Assembly (NCBI RefSeq): GCF_035762905.1
Contig: NZ_DASUCC010000094.1
Span: forward strand, 62,001-126,000
Source of the DNA: DASYTH01 sp035762905
GTDB taxonomy: Bacteria > Actinomycetota > Actinomycetes > Mycobacteriales > Pseudonocardiaceae
Length of the DNA stretch: 64,000 nt
Direction of reading: 5' to 3'
The notes below the pieces were generated by a model, which worked only from the letters and a program-made list of their open reading frames with translations, was not told the origin of the DNA and searched no databases. The position numbers were made by a program, and so were the translations under genes. Position 1 is the stretch's first letter. The number at the start of each line of letters is the position of its first letter. Positions 41,837 through 50,373 of this stretch are shown one piece after another.

Positions 41837-42371
41837 CGGAGCGCAGGTCCACCGCGACCGCGGCCAGCGCGAGCGGTCCGGCGACCAGCAGCAGGGTGAC
41901 CGGGACGGCGATCGCGACCGCGGCCGCCGTCCCGGCCGCCAGCAGCAGGAGGACGGCGCCGGCCGGATCCGGCCGGGACACCGCGGCCCGAAGCAGTTCC
42001 GGCCACCGCGCGCCGGGCCGCCAGCCCGCGGCGATCCGCAGTCCGAGCACGGCGGCCATGGCCGCGGCCAGGACCAGCCCGGCGGCCAGCGGTCCGCGGC
42101 CCGGCACGCCGGCCGCGACCGCCAGCGCGTCCAGACCGAGCAGCAGCCCGGCAAGCGGCGGCAGGACCAGCCCGGCCGGTCCACTTCGGACCACCTCGCC
42201 CAGCCGCCGGAGGTAGTGCCGAGGGCCGACCGAGCGGTCGTCGAGCACCCGCTCGCGCAGCACGGCGCAGCCGGCCACCAGCGCCGGATACGCGGTCACC
42301 ACGGGCACCGCGGCCACCGCCGTGCAGCAGCCGACCAGCAGGCAGTCGGCGAACAGCGCGAACCGGTTCAT
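41748..42371 (-). CDS. YesL/DUF624-family membrane protein
   Basis: A 207-residue protein with about five membrane helices (MNRFALFADCLLVGCCTAVA, AGLVLPPLAGLLLGLDALAVAAGV). The C-terminal stretch is Pro/Gly-rich. YesL proteins accompany oligosaccharide ABC importers, as in the Bacillus subtilis rhamnogalacturonan locus. The ATG overlaps the stop of the preceding permease gene (ATGA at 42368-42371), so it belongs to the importer operon. The last 89 bp overlap the convergent PL11 gene. Its role is unknown. Confidence 0.8.
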   Translation of the reverse strand: MNRFALFADCLLVGCCTAVAAVPVVTAYPALVAGCAVLRERVLDDRSVGPRHYLRRLGEVVRSGPAGLVLPPLAGLLLGLDALAVAAGVPGRGPLAAGLVLAAAMAAVLGLRIAAGWRPGARWPELLRAAVSRPDPAGAVLLLLAAGTAAAVAIAVPVTLLLVAGPLALAAVAVDLRSVTASRAGSGPGTPAPSGPPGSPRPVPGPG

Positions 42372-43201
42372 CCGTTCAGTCCCGTGGTCGCCACGCCCTG
42401 CACCAGCAGGCGTTGGAAGGCGAAGAAGAACAGCGCGATCGGCAGCAGGGACAGCACCGACATGGCCATCATCGCCCCGTAGGAGGTCTCGCTGGTCTGG
42501 TCGATGAACAGCCGCAGGGCCAGCGGGAGCGTGTAGTTCTCCGGCGTGTTGAGGTAGATCAGCTGGCTGAAGAAGTCGTTCCAGGACCAGATGAAGGTGA
42601 AGATCGCCGCGGTGACCAGGGCCGGTTTGGCCAGCGGCAGCACGATGTGGCCGAACGTGCGGATCGGCCCGCAGCCGTCGATCCGGGCCGCGTCGCCGAG
42701 CTCGGTGGGCAGCCCGCGCATGAACTGCACCATGAGGAAGACGAAGAACGCGTCGGTGGCCAGCATCTTGGGCAGGATCAGCGGCCAGAACGTGTCGATC
42801 AGGTCCAGCTGATGGAAGATCGTGTACTGCGGGATGAGCAGCACGTGGATCGGCAGCATGATCGTGGCGATCATGAACGCGAACAGCGGTGTGCGCATCC
42901 GGAACCGCAGCCAGGAGAACGCGTACGCGGCCAGCGCGCAGGACACCACGGTGCCGAGCACCGCGCCGGTGGACACGATCAGCGAGTTGGCCAGGAACCG
43001 CCAGACGGTCACCCCGGCCTGGCCGGCGAACACCTCGGTGTAGTTGCCGAGGAAGAACCGCTCGGGCAGCAGGGCCAGGCTGGACAGGATCTCCTCGGCC
43101 GGCTTGAACGAGGACAGCACCAGCCAGGCGACCGGGTAGAGCAGCACCACCAACAGTGCGATGCAGGTCAGGTGCCAGAACACCCGGCGGGTGGCGGTCA
43201 T
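42368..43201 (-). CDS. sugar ABC importer permease (MalG type)
   Basis: A 277-residue permease with six helices. The cytoplasmic EAA loop ELGDAARIDGCGPIRTFGHI contacts the ATPase. The N terminus (WHLTCIALLVVLLYPVAWLVLSSFKP) and the segment NYTEVF after it are typical of MalG/CUT1 second permeases. It forms the channel with the MalF-type permease of the next gene upstream. No ATPase gene is present in the locus, so a shared MsiK-type ATPase elsewhere is expected. The start overlaps that permease's stop by 4 nt. Confidence 0.95.
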   Translation of the reverse strand: MTATRRVFWHLTCIALLVVLLYPVAWLVLSSFKPAEEILSSLALLPERFFLGNYTEVFAGQAGVTVWRFLANSLIVSTGAVLGTVVSCALAAYAFSWLRFRMRTPLFAFMIATIMLPIHVLLIPQYTIFHQLDLIDTFWPLILPKMLATDAFFVFLMVQFMRGLPTELGDAARIDGCGPIRTFGHIVLPLAKPALVTAAIFTFIWSWNDFFSQLIYLNTPENYTLPLALRLFIDQTSETSYGAMMAMSVLSLLPIALFFFAFQRLLVQGVATTGLNG

Positions 43202-44169
43202 CGCCCACCCTCCCCGGCGTAGAACACCCAGGACCGGGCCGTGCGGAACAGCACCGCGGTCACCAGCGCGATGACCAGCACCAGAATCCAGGCCATGGCC
43301 GACGCGTAGCCCATCCGGAACTCCACGAACCCCTTCTGGTACAGGTAGAGCGTGTAGAACAGGGTGGAGTCGCTCGGCCCGCCGCGGCCGCTGCTGACCA
43401 CGAACGCCGGGGTGAACGCCTGGAACGAGTGGATGGTCTCCAGCACCAGGTTGAAGAAGATCACCGGGGAGAGCATCGGCAGGGTCACCGAGAAGAACGT
43501 GCGCCACCAGCCGGCACCGTCCACCGCGGCCGCGTCGTACAGCTCGCGCGGAATCTGCTTGAGCCCGGCCAGAAAGATGACCATCGGCGCGCCGAACTGC
43601 CACACCGACAGCCCGGCGATCACCAGCAGCGCGTACTGCGGCGACGAGACGAACCCGTTGGTTTCCACGCCGAGCACGGACAACGCCCGGTCCACGACGC
43701 CGTCGTTGTCGAAGATCACCCGCCAGACCAGGGCGACCGCCACGCTGGCGCCGAGCAGCGACGGGGCGTAGAAGGCCGACCGGTACAGCCCGGAGGCCTG
43801 GCTGGCCCGGTTGAGTAGCAGGGCGACGGCCAGCGCGGCGACCAGCTTGAGCGGGGTGGAGATCAGCACGTACTTCAGCGTCACCCAGATCGCGGTGAGG
43901 AACCGCGGGTCGTCGGCGAACAGCCGGCGGTAGTTGTCGAAACCCACCCAGTTCGGCGCGGTGAACAGGTCGTAGTCGGTGAACGAAAGGTACAGCGAGG
44001 CCAGCATCGGGCCGATGGTCAGCAGCAGCGCGCCGAGCACCCACGGGGACAGGAAAAGGTAGGCGATCCCGGGCCGCTCCCCGTGCGGTCGCCGGCCCCG
44101 GGACGGGCCCGGGGCCGGCCGGTCGCGCGGACCGGCCAGCCCCGGCACCAAAGTGTCTACAGTGGACAC
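43198..44169 (-). CDS. sugar ABC importer permease (MalF type)
   Basis: A 323-residue CUT1 permease with six helices. It begins with a Pro/Arg-rich leader, then ERPGIAYLFLSPWVLGALLLTIGPM. The EAA loop is ELYDAAAVDGAGWWRTFFSVTLPML. The GTG start shares one base with the TAG stop of the substrate-binding protein gene (44169), so translation is coupled. It is part of the pectin-oligomer importer (substrate inferred from the PL11/GH28 flanks). Confidence 0.94.
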   Translation of the reverse strand: MSTVDTLVPGLAGPRDRPAPGPSRGRRPHGERPGIAYLFLSPWVLGALLLTIGPMLASLYLSFTDYDLFTAPNWVGFDNYRRLFADDPRFLTAIWVTLKYVLISTPLKLVAALAVALLLNRASQASGLYRSAFYAPSLLGASVAVALVWRVIFDNDGVVDRALSVLGVETNGFVSSPQYALLVIAGLSVWQFGAPMVIFLAGLKQIPRELYDAAAVDGAGWWRTFFSVTLPMLSPVIFFNLVLETIHSFQAFTPAFVVSSGRGGPSDSTLFYTLYLYQKGFVEFRMGYASAMAWILVLVIALVTAVLFRTARSWVFYAGEGGR

Positions 44170-45476
44170 TATGAGGAGATCGCCGCCTTCGCCTGTTCGA
44201 TGAGCTTGTTGGCGCTGTCCTGGATCGAGGCGCGTTCGAAGATCACATCGTCGTACACGCGCTGGAACGCGGACTTCACCTCGCTGGCACCCTTCGGCGG
44301 GGGTGGCGGCGCCTGCTCGAGCTTGGGCCCGACGGCCTTCTCGTACTCGAAGGTGACCGTCGGCGGGCCCTGCAGGGTGCCGCCGACCTGGTCGCGCACC
44401 TGCTGGTTGGCCGGCAGGCCGCGAGACATGCCCAGGATCTTGCCGGCCTCCACGTCGTTGATCAGGAAGTTGATCAGCTTGGCCGCCGCCTCCTTGTGCT
44501 CGGAGCGCTGGGCGATGCTGAACATCATGGCCGGCTTGGCGTACTGGCCGAGCTTTCCGCCGTCCGATGGGAACGGCCCGACCTTCATCTCCCGGCCGAA
44601 CAGCTCGAAGGTCTGCGCGGTGAACCCGCTGCTGTAGCCGAACCCGCTGGAGGCCGCCTTCTGTGCCACCGGGTCGTTGGCCAGCGAGCCGTCCAGCTTG
44701 GCGGTCACCTCGGCCGGGGTCGAGGCGCCGGAGCGGCGCAGGCCGTTGGCGAGCTCCCACCACTTGGCCACGTCCTCGGCGCCGTAGCCGAGCTTGCCGT
44801 CGTCGGTGTAGAGGGTCTTGCCCTGCTGGCGCAGCCACACCTCGAACCAGTCCTCGATGCCGCCGAAGTCGGACAGGCCGCGCACCCTGCCGCCGGTGGC
44901 GTCGGTGACCTTCTGTGCCGCGGTGCGCAGATCCCCCCAGGTCCAGCCGTCCTTCGGCGCGGTGGCGCCGGCCTGCTGCCACTGCGCCGGGTCGTAGGTG
45001 AACATCTGGGTGTTCTGCGTGGGCGGGATGGCCCACAGCTTGCCGTTCACCGACCCACCGGAGAGCAGTTGCTGGGTGACCCCGCCGGTGTCCACCTTGG
45101 CCGGACCGTCACCGAGGTCGGCAAGCACGCCGCGGTCGGCGTACTCGCGCACGTACCGGTAGTCCATCTGCAGCACGTCCGGCGCGTTGCCGCCGGCGAT
45201 CTGCGTGGCCAGCTTCTGGAAGTAGGCGTTGAACTCCGCGTACGAGGTCTCCACCGTGATGTTGCCGTTGCGGCGCTCGAACTCGTCGATCGCCTTCTCG
45301 GTCACCGCCGCCCGGTCGGGGTTGCCCCACCAGTCGAACCGGATGGTGACCGGGCCGCTGGGTTGGCCGGTGTCTCCTCCTTCCGAGCCGCCGCACGCCG
45401 TGGTGGCGGCGAGCAGAGCCGCCGGTACCGCTAACCAGATCCGGGTGGCGCCGCCAGAGCGGGTGCGTCGTCGCAT
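44169..45476 (-). CDS. extracellular sugar-binding lipoprotein of an ABC importer
   Basis: A 435-residue lipoprotein of the family 1 solute-binding type. The signal peptide ends in ATTACGG (lipid Cys near 28). The core has FDWWGNPDRAAVTEKAIDEFER, APDVLQMDYRYVREYADRG and KLWAIPPTQNTQMFTYDPAQW, typical of CUT1 binding proteins. Substrate is inferred from context to be rhamnogalacturonan or galacturonate oligomers. GGAGGGA four bases upstream of ATG 45476 sets the start. Two LacI-type dyads precede it (45501-45514 and 45544-45555). First gene of the four-gene importer/YesL operon. Confidence 0.94.
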   Translation of the reverse strand: MRRRTRSGGATRIWLAVPAALLAATTACGGSEGGDTGQPSGPVTIRFDWWGNPDRAAVTEKAIDEFERRNGNITVETSYAEFNAYFQKLATQIAGGNAPDVLQMDYRYVREYADRGVLADLGDGPAKVDTGGVTQQLLSGGSVNGKLWAIPPTQNTQMFTYDPAQWQQAGATAPKDGWTWGDLRTAAQKVTDATGGRVRGLSDFGGIEDWFEVWLRQQGKTLYTDDGKLGYGAEDVAKWWELANGLRRSGASTPAEVTAKLDGSLANDPVAQKAASSGFGYSSGFTAQTFELFGREMKVGPFPSDGGKLGQYAKPAMMFSIAQRSEHKEAAAKLINFLINDVEAGKILGMSRGLPANQQVRDQVGGTLQGPPTVTFEYEKAVGPKLEQAPPPPPKGASEVKSAFQRVYDDVIFERASIQDSANKLIEQAKAAISS

Positions 45477-45500
45477 GCCGTCCCTCCACCGTCTCGTATG

Positions 45501-45514
45501 GGCAAGCGCTTTCC
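45501..45514. promoter_or_regulatory. LacI-type dyad upstream of importer operon (GGCAAGCGCTTTCC)
   Basis: Near-perfect 14-bp palindrome centred on AAGCGCTT (one mismatched pair), 25-38 bases upstream of the binding-protein start. The central GC and arms fit LacI-family operators. Confidence 0.55.
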
Positions 45515-45543
45515 TGGCGGACCCGCCACCTCATGCGCCGGAT

Positions 45544-45555
45544 TGAAACGATTCG
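45544..45555. promoter_or_regulatory. second LacI-like dyad upstream of importer operon (TGAAACGATTCG)
   Basis: This sequence resembles the TGAAACGTTTAA operator before the GH28 gene, sharing TGAAACG. It lies 68-79 bases upstream of the importer start and could be bound by the same regulator. Confidence 0.5.
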
Positions 45556-45584
45556 AGCCCACCTGGGGACGGAAGCTAGGCCGG

Positions 45585-47072
45585 TCAGCGAGTGGTGTCA
45601 AGGTCACGGAGCGCGAACCCGGTGACGCCGCGCAGCGCGAACGCCGGCGCGCCCGCGGTGCTCAGCCGCAGCCGGCGGAACTGGGCGCAATGGACGTCGT
45701 CAAGCACGATCGCCGGCCGGGTGTCCGGCTCGCTGAACCGGATCTCCACGTCGTCGCACCGCAACCCGGTGGCGTGCCGGACATAGAACGCCCACGCCGG
45801 CAGCACGCCGAACATGGACGGCTCGGGGTAGGCCCGGGCCCGCTCCGGGACGGCGTAGGGCCGGCGCGGGGCCGGCTCGGCGAAGAAGAACGGGTTGACC
45901 AGTTCGGCCGGCTGGCCGGCGGCGTGCGTCATGGACAGCCCGCCGCGCATCCGCACCCGTAACCCGCTGAGCCGCACGTCCTCGACCGGATGCCCGGGCA
46001 GCCCGGCGATCGTGGACGGGTAGCGCGGATCGGCCCCGTCCACGGTGACGTCGCTGATCGTGATCCGGCGCAGCCGCCCGGGCCGGCGCGGCGCCGGGCC
46101 GCGCAACCGGGCGCCGAGCCGCAGGAAGATCGGCGCGTTGCTGACCTCTCGCATGGTCACGCCCTGCACGGTCACGTCCTCGAGCACGCCGCCGTCGACG
46201 GTCTCCAGCGCCAGGCCGCGGCAGCGCTCGAAGACCACACCGGAGACCATGATGTCCCGGAACCCGCCGGTGGACTCGGTGCCGAGCTTGATCCGGCCGG
46301 TCGGCCCGTCGCCGTCCGGCGCGGCCGGCAGCGCGCGCTGTCGGGTGCCGTCCAGCCGGGTGCCCGGGTCGTAGCCGCTGACCGTGGTGCCGGTGATCGT
46401 GACCCGCTCGGTCGTCCGGGCCCGGCCCAGGGCGTAGGAGCTCTTCAGCACGATCGCGTCGTCGCCGTGCGTGTTCACCGTGCAGCCGGAGATCCGCACA
46501 TCCCGACAGCAGTCGACGTTGATGCCGTCCCGGACGGTGTCGATCGTGACGTTGTGGATGGTCAGCCGGTCCACCCCGGTGGGCAGGATCGCGAGGTGGC
46601 CGCCGCGCACGATGGTGACGTCCCGGATGTCCACGTCCCGGCACAGCCGCAGCGCGATGGCCTTGTCGCCGGTTCCCGGCGGCGAGTCCGGGCCCATCTC
46701 CCGGACCAGCGCGGCGCCGTCGATCCGGCCCGGCCCGGCGATGCCGATGTGGTCCAGGTCCTCGCCCCAGATCAGCGCGGCCCGCCAGTGGCTGTGGCCG
46801 AAGTCCTGGTAGGCGTTGCCGGCGCCGCGGCCGGGGTGGTCGAACCCGGCGCCGTCGCGCGGCGCGGCGGCCAATAGCGTCGCGCCCCGGTCGAGCTGCA
46901 GGATCACGTTGCTGCGCAACCGAACCGAGTAGCTGGCGAAGGTTCCGGCCGGCAGTCGCACGGTGCCGCCGCCGGCCGCGGCCGCGGCCTCGATGGCCCG
47001 GTTGATCGCGGGCGAGTCGATGGTCACCCCGTCGCCGCGGGCGCCGTACCGGGTGACGTCGAAGCGGACCAT
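45585..47072 (-). CDS. GH28-family polygalacturonase-like glycoside hydrolase (cytoplasmic)
   Basis: A 495-residue parallel beta-helix hydrolase. It opens FDVTRYGARGDGVTIDSPAI, the usual GH28 start. The catalytic-acid region is DGINVDCCRDV and VNTHGDDAIVLKS (the NxD and GDD aspartates), and the RIKLGTES element replaces the usual RIK. No signal peptide is present, so it would act on imported oligomers such as unsaturated rhamnogalacturonan fragments. ATG 47072 follows AAGGTGG. The operator TGAAACGTTTAA lies immediately upstream. It is the last gene of the pectin locus. Confidence 0.9.
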   Translation of the reverse strand: MVRFDVTRYGARGDGVTIDSPAINRAIEAAAAAGGGTVRLPAGTFASYSVRLRSNVILQLDRGATLLAAAPRDGAGFDHPGRGAGNAYQDFGHSHWRAALIWGEDLDHIGIAGPGRIDGAALVREMGPDSPPGTGDKAIALRLCRDVDIRDVTIVRGGHLAILPTGVDRLTIHNVTIDTVRDGINVDCCRDVRISGCTVNTHGDDAIVLKSSYALGRARTTERVTITGTTVSGYDPGTRLDGTRQRALPAAPDGDGPTGRIKLGTESTGGFRDIMVSGVVFERCRGLALETVDGGVLEDVTVQGVTMREVSNAPIFLRLGARLRGPAPRRPGRLRRITISDVTVDGADPRYPSTIAGLPGHPVEDVRLSGLRVRMRGGLSMTHAAGQPAELVNPFFFAEPAPRRPYAVPERARAYPEPSMFGVLPAWAFYVRHATGLRCDDVEIRFSEPDTRPAIVLDDVHCAQFRRLRLSTAGAPAFALRGVTGFALRDLDTTR

Positions 47073-47083
47073 CGAGCCACCTT

Positions 47084-47097
47084 ACTGAAACGTTTAA
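47084..47097. promoter_or_regulatory. LacI-type operator of the GH28 gene
   Basis: On the minus strand TTAAACGTTTCAGT, identical in all 14 bases to the operator before the PL11 gene and in the same orientation to its gene. It lies 12-25 bases before the start codon, next to the ribosome site, where a bound repressor would block initiation. Confidence 0.7.
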
Positions 47098-47131
47098 TCC
47101 GGGGTGATCCGAATCATGTTCACATTTTTTT

Positions 47132-47157
47132 CTCAGGCGTACCGGCCGACCGCCGAT
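47132..47157 (+). promoter_or_regulatory. FliA/sigma-28-like promoter of the second chemoreceptor gene
   Basis: CTCA (47132-47135), 16 bases, GCCGAT (47152-47157), 41 bases before the start ATG 47199. The same CTCAGGC and CCGCCGAT elements with the same spacing precede the chemoreceptor gene at 17519. Confidence 0.65.
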
Positions 47158-47198
47158 CAAGCCCGAGACACCCAGGATCCCCGGAGATGGAGTTTTCC

Positions 47199-48815
47199 AT
47201 GCCGATCATGAAAGCCACAGTCGGTGGGCGGCTCGGCCGTTCCTTCGGCGCGATCACGGCGCTCATCGCCGTCGCCGCCGGTGCCGGCTGGTGGGGCACC
47301 ACGCAGCAGCACGACGCCCAGCAGCGGCTGGCCGAGTTGGTCCAGGTCCAGCAGGACGTGCAGAAGCTGCGCTACGCGGTGGCCGACGTGACCGGCTGGC
47401 AGGCGCTGGTCATGGCCGACGCCGGCGCCTACGGCAACGCCAAGGCCGCGGCCGACGACGCCTACAACCGCGGCGGTGAGCTGGAGAGCAAGGCGGCCCT
47501 GTTCGACCTGCTCAAGAACGCGCACACGCAGTACATGACCGACGACGAGCGGGCCAAGTGGAACGAGCTGACCCCGGCCTGGAACGCGTTCTTCGACTAC
47601 GACACGAAGATCATGGACTCGCTGAAGGGCGCCGAGGACCCGGCGGTCCGGGTCGCGGCGATGGACAGCATCAACGGCGGCGAGGCGGCCGAGGGCTACG
47701 GCAAGGCCCTGGACATCGCCGACGCGCTGGACGAGTCGGTCAACAAGCGGGTCGACGAGGCCAAGGCGGACGCCACGTCCGCTCGCGCCACCAGCAACAC
47801 GGTGATCGCCGTGGCGCTCGCGCTGGCCATCGCCATGGCGATCGTGCTGGGCATCCGGGCCACCCGCGCGGTGGTCCGCCCACTGGCCGCCACGTTGCGG
47901 ACCGTGCGCGCCCTGGCCCACGGCGACCTGACCGTGCGCACCGACCTCAACGGCCGGGACCAGATCAGCCGGCTCGGTGCCGCGCTCGACGACACGATCG
48001 ACTCGCTGCGCACCACGATCGGCACGCTCAACGGGCACGCCGACGCCATGTCCAGCGCCTCGTCGCAGGTGGAGGCGACCGCGACCGAGATCGCCGCGAC
48101 CGCGGAGCAGACCAGCCACCAGGCCGCGCAGGTGGCCGCCGGCGCCGAGCAGGTCTCCGCCGCGGTGGACACCGTGGCCGTCGGCAGCGACCAGATGGCC
48201 GCCTCCATCCACCGGATCACCGAGAACACCAACGGTGCCGCGCACGTCGCCGGCGAGGCGGTCACCGCGGCCAAGGTCACCACCGAGGTGGTCAACCGGC
48301 TGGGTGCCTCGTCGCAGGAGATCGGTGAGGTGGTCAAGACCATCACCTCGATCGCCGAGCAGACCAACCTGCTGGCCCTCAACGCCACCATCGAGGCGGC
48401 CAGGGCCGGCGACGCCGGCAAGGGCTTCGCCGTGGTCGCCGGCGAGGTCAAGGACCTGGCCCAGGAGACCGCCAAGGCCACCGAGGACATCGCGCAGCGG
48501 GTCGCGGCGATCCAGGCGGACACCACCGAGGCGGTCGCGGCCATCGACCGGATCGGCGAGATCGTCGCCCGGGTGAACGACTACCAGGTCACCATCGCCG
48601 CGGCGGTGGAGGAGCAGACCGAGACGACCAGCGACATGAGCCGCAACGTGGCCGGCGCCGCCCAGTCCAGCCGGCACATCGCGCAGAACATCGCCGGGGT
48701 CGCCGAGGCCGCGGTGTCCACCGCCGACGGGGCCAACGAGTCCCAGATGGCGGCTCGGGAGCTGGCCAGGGTCAGTGCCGAGCTGCACGCCACGGTGGCC
48801 AATTTCAAGCTGTAG
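47199..48815 (+). CDS. methyl-accepting chemotaxis protein, classical type
   Basis: A 538-residue chemoreceptor. TM1 is at residues about 15-32, then an extracellular four-helix sensor (VQQDVQKLRYAVADVTGWQA, KLK-rich loops), TM2 (NTVIAVALALAIAMAIVLGI), a HAMP domain and a signalling domain with the tip EQTNLLALNATIEAARAG. ATG 47199 is favoured: GGAG at 47189-47192 lies 6 bases upstream, whereas ATG 47187 is adjacent to a GGAG. The ligand is unknown. A flagellar-type promoter and a strong terminator bound the gene. Its position next to the pectin locus could mean sensing of pectin products, which is inference. Confidence 0.93.
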   Translation: MPIMKATVGGRLGRSFGAITALIAVAAGAGWWGTTQQHDAQQRLAELVQVQQDVQKLRYAVADVTGWQALVMADAGAYGNAKAAADDAYNRGGELESKAALFDLLKNAHTQYMTDDERAKWNELTPAWNAFFDYDTKIMDSLKGAEDPAVRVAAMDSINGGEAAEGYGKALDIADALDESVNKRVDEAKADATSARATSNTVIAVALALAIAMAIVLGIRATRAVVRPLAATLRTVRALAHGDLTVRTDLNGRDQISRLGAALDDTIDSLRTTIGTLNGHADAMSSASSQVEATATEIAATAEQTSHQAAQVAAGAEQVSAAVDTVAVGSDQMAASIHRITENTNGAAHVAGEAVTAAKVTTEVVNRLGASSQEIGEVVKTITSIAEQTNLLALNATIEAARAGDAGKGFAVVAGEVKDLAQETAKATEDIAQRVAAIQADTTEAVAAIDRIGEIVARVNDYQVTIAAAVEEQTETTSDMSRNVAGAAQSSRHIAQNIAGVAEAAVSTADGANESQMAARELARVSAELHATVANFKL

Positions 48816-48821
48816 GAATTG

Positions 48822-48857
48822 CCGGTCGGTTCGCCCGGAGCGGGGCGAACCGGCCGG
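48822..48857 (+). terminator. terminator of the second chemoreceptor gene
   Basis: A 15-bp stem (one G-T pair) with a 6-nt loop starts 6 bases after the chemoreceptor stop, followed by AATTTG. Confidence 0.8.
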
Positions 48858-48870
48858 AATTTGCCAGTTT

Positions 48871-48974
48871 TGTGCTCATCGCACAGGAGTTTTGTGCATT
48901 TGTGACATCTGCCACAACCTTCCGCCGGGTCGCTCGTTGAACGAACGTCAGCACGCCTACATGTGCATCTGCAC
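48871..48974. promoter_or_regulatory. cluster of dyads upstream of the ECF sigma factor gene
   Basis: Four inverted repeats lie in 104 bases. They are TGTGC-N5-GCACA (48871-48885), TGTGA-N6-CCACA (48901-48916, one base off a CRP site), TCGTT-g-AACGA (48934-48944) and GTGCA-tc-TGCAC (48963-48974). Some may be operators for the gene starting at 48996. Confidence 0.4.
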
Positions 48975-48995
48975 GTTCGATCGGGAGGTCTGGCG

Positions 48996-50282
48996 GTGGC
49001 CGAGGCGGTCGACGAGGCGGCGACGGGCGCGCCCAGCGACGCGGCTCTGATCAGCGCGGTTCGGTCGGGTGACACCACCGCTTACGGCCTGCTCTACGAG
49101 AGACATCTGGGCGCCGCCCGGCGCACCGCGGCCGCGCTCGTCACGACCACCGCCGAGCGGGAGGACCTGGTCGCCGAGGCGTTCACCCGGGTGCTCCGGG
49201 TGCTGCGCGCCGGACAGGGCCCGGACGAGTCGTTCCGCGCGTACCTGGTGGCCACCATGCGCAACGCGCTGATCACCGACATCCGCCGCGGGGTCGACGT
49301 GGCGCTGTGCGCCGACGTGCCGGAGGCCAGGGCGGCCAGCGACCCGGTGATCAGCCGGGTGGAGGCGGGCGTGGCCGCCGACGCGTTCGCCACGCTGCCG
49401 GAACGGTGGCGCACGGTGCTCTGGCACACCGAGATCGAGGGGGAGTCGCCGGCCGAGATCGCACCGCTGCTCGGACTCGCGCCGAACAGCGTGTCGGCGC
49501 TGGCCTACCGGGCGCGGGAGGGTCTGCGCCAGGCGTACCTGCGCCAGCACCTGCCGACCGTGACCCGGCCGGGCTGCCGCGGCATCGCCGCGCAGCTGTC
49601 CATCTGGGTCCGGCGCGGCTGCCCACGGCACACCATGCGACGGATCACCCGGCATCTGGACCGGTGCCCGGACTGCCGCAAGCTGGCCGGCGGCCTGGTG
49701 AAGGTCAACGAGGAGCTGCGCGCCGCGGTGGCCCCGGTGGTGCTCGGTACCCCGATGGCCGTCGCCTACCTGAGCGGGTCGGGTCAGCTGGGCGCCGCCA
49801 CCGCGTCCTGGCTGACCGCGGTGAAGGCGGCGGTGGCCGGCGCCGCCGTGGTGGTCGCCACCGGCGTCACCGTGCATCCGCCGTCGCCGCCCGAAGTCCG
49901 TGGCCCCGGCGCCGCGGTCCCGCAACCGGTCTGGCAGCACACCACCCCCACCCCGGTGCGCACCGGGCCGCCCGCGGCGCCGCCGTCGCGGGCACCGTCG
50001 CTCGAGCAGTTGACGCAGCCGGAACCGAGCGGGCTGAACGAACGGGGTGCCGGCAAGGCGGAGAAGAAGACCGCGAAGGCGGAGCGCAAGGCCGCCAAGC
50101 AGCCGACCAAGACGGCCAAGCAGCAGGCCAGGACGGACCGCAAGGCCGCGAAGGACGACGCGGCGGAGCAGCGGGATCGCAAGGCGGAGAAGAAAGAACG
50201 CACGGCGGAGAAGAAGAACCGCAAGGGCGGCAACGACCTGCTCGGCGGGTTGACGCTGATCAAGCTGCCGTTCTTCGGCTGA
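48996..50282 (+). CDS. ECF sigma factor with C-terminal zinc-finger, membrane helix and Lys/Ala-rich tail
   Basis: A 428-residue protein. Residues about 15-105 form the sigma-70 region 2 (TAYGLLYERHLGAARRTAAA, REDLVAEAFTRVLRVLRAG) and about 125-190 region 4 (ERWRTVLWHTEIEGESPAEI). A zinc-binding HLDRCPDC motif (H220, C224, C227) follows, like a zf-HC2 anti-sigma domain, then a candidate membrane helix (271-293), a Pro-rich linker, and a strongly basic Ala/Lys tail (about 355-412). This is a sigma factor with its own anti-sigma-like and membrane parts, as in ECF groups with C-terminal extensions. GGGAGG seven bases before GTG 48996 sets the start. Confidence 0.88.
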   Translation: MAEAVDEAATGAPSDAALISAVRSGDTTAYGLLYERHLGAARRTAAALVTTTAEREDLVAEAFTRVLRVLRAGQGPDESFRAYLVATMRNALITDIRRGVDVALCADVPEARAASDPVISRVEAGVAADAFATLPERWRTVLWHTEIEGESPAEIAPLLGLAPNSVSALAYRAREGLRQAYLRQHLPTVTRPGCRGIAAQLSIWVRRGCPRHTMRRITRHLDRCPDCRKLAGGLVKVNEELRAAVAPVVLGTPMAVAYLSGSGQLGAATASWLTAVKAAVAGAAVVVATGVTVHPPSPPEVRGPGAAVPQPVWQHTTPTPVRTGPPAAPPSRAPSLEQLTQPEPSGLNERGAGKAEKKTAKAERKAAKQPTKTAKQQARTDRKAAKDDAAEQRDRKAEKKERTAEKKNRKGGNDLLGGLTLIKLPFFG

Positions 50283-50324
50283 CCGGGCGTTGACGGCGGG
50301 CCCCCCGGATGGTTGGCTCGGATT

Positions 50325-50340
50325 CTGGGAGCGCTCCCAG
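50325..50340. promoter_or_regulatory. CebR-type operator CTGGGAGCGCTCCCAG
   Basis: A 16-bp perfect palindrome containing TGGGAGCGCTCCCA, the consensus bound by the cellobiose-responsive LacI-family repressor CebR in streptomycetes. It lies 34-49 bases before the start of the CBM2-containing glycoside hydrolase gene. Confidence 0.75.
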
Positions 50341-50373
50341 AAGGGGGCCGGCCAGGTGACAACGGGGTGTGCC

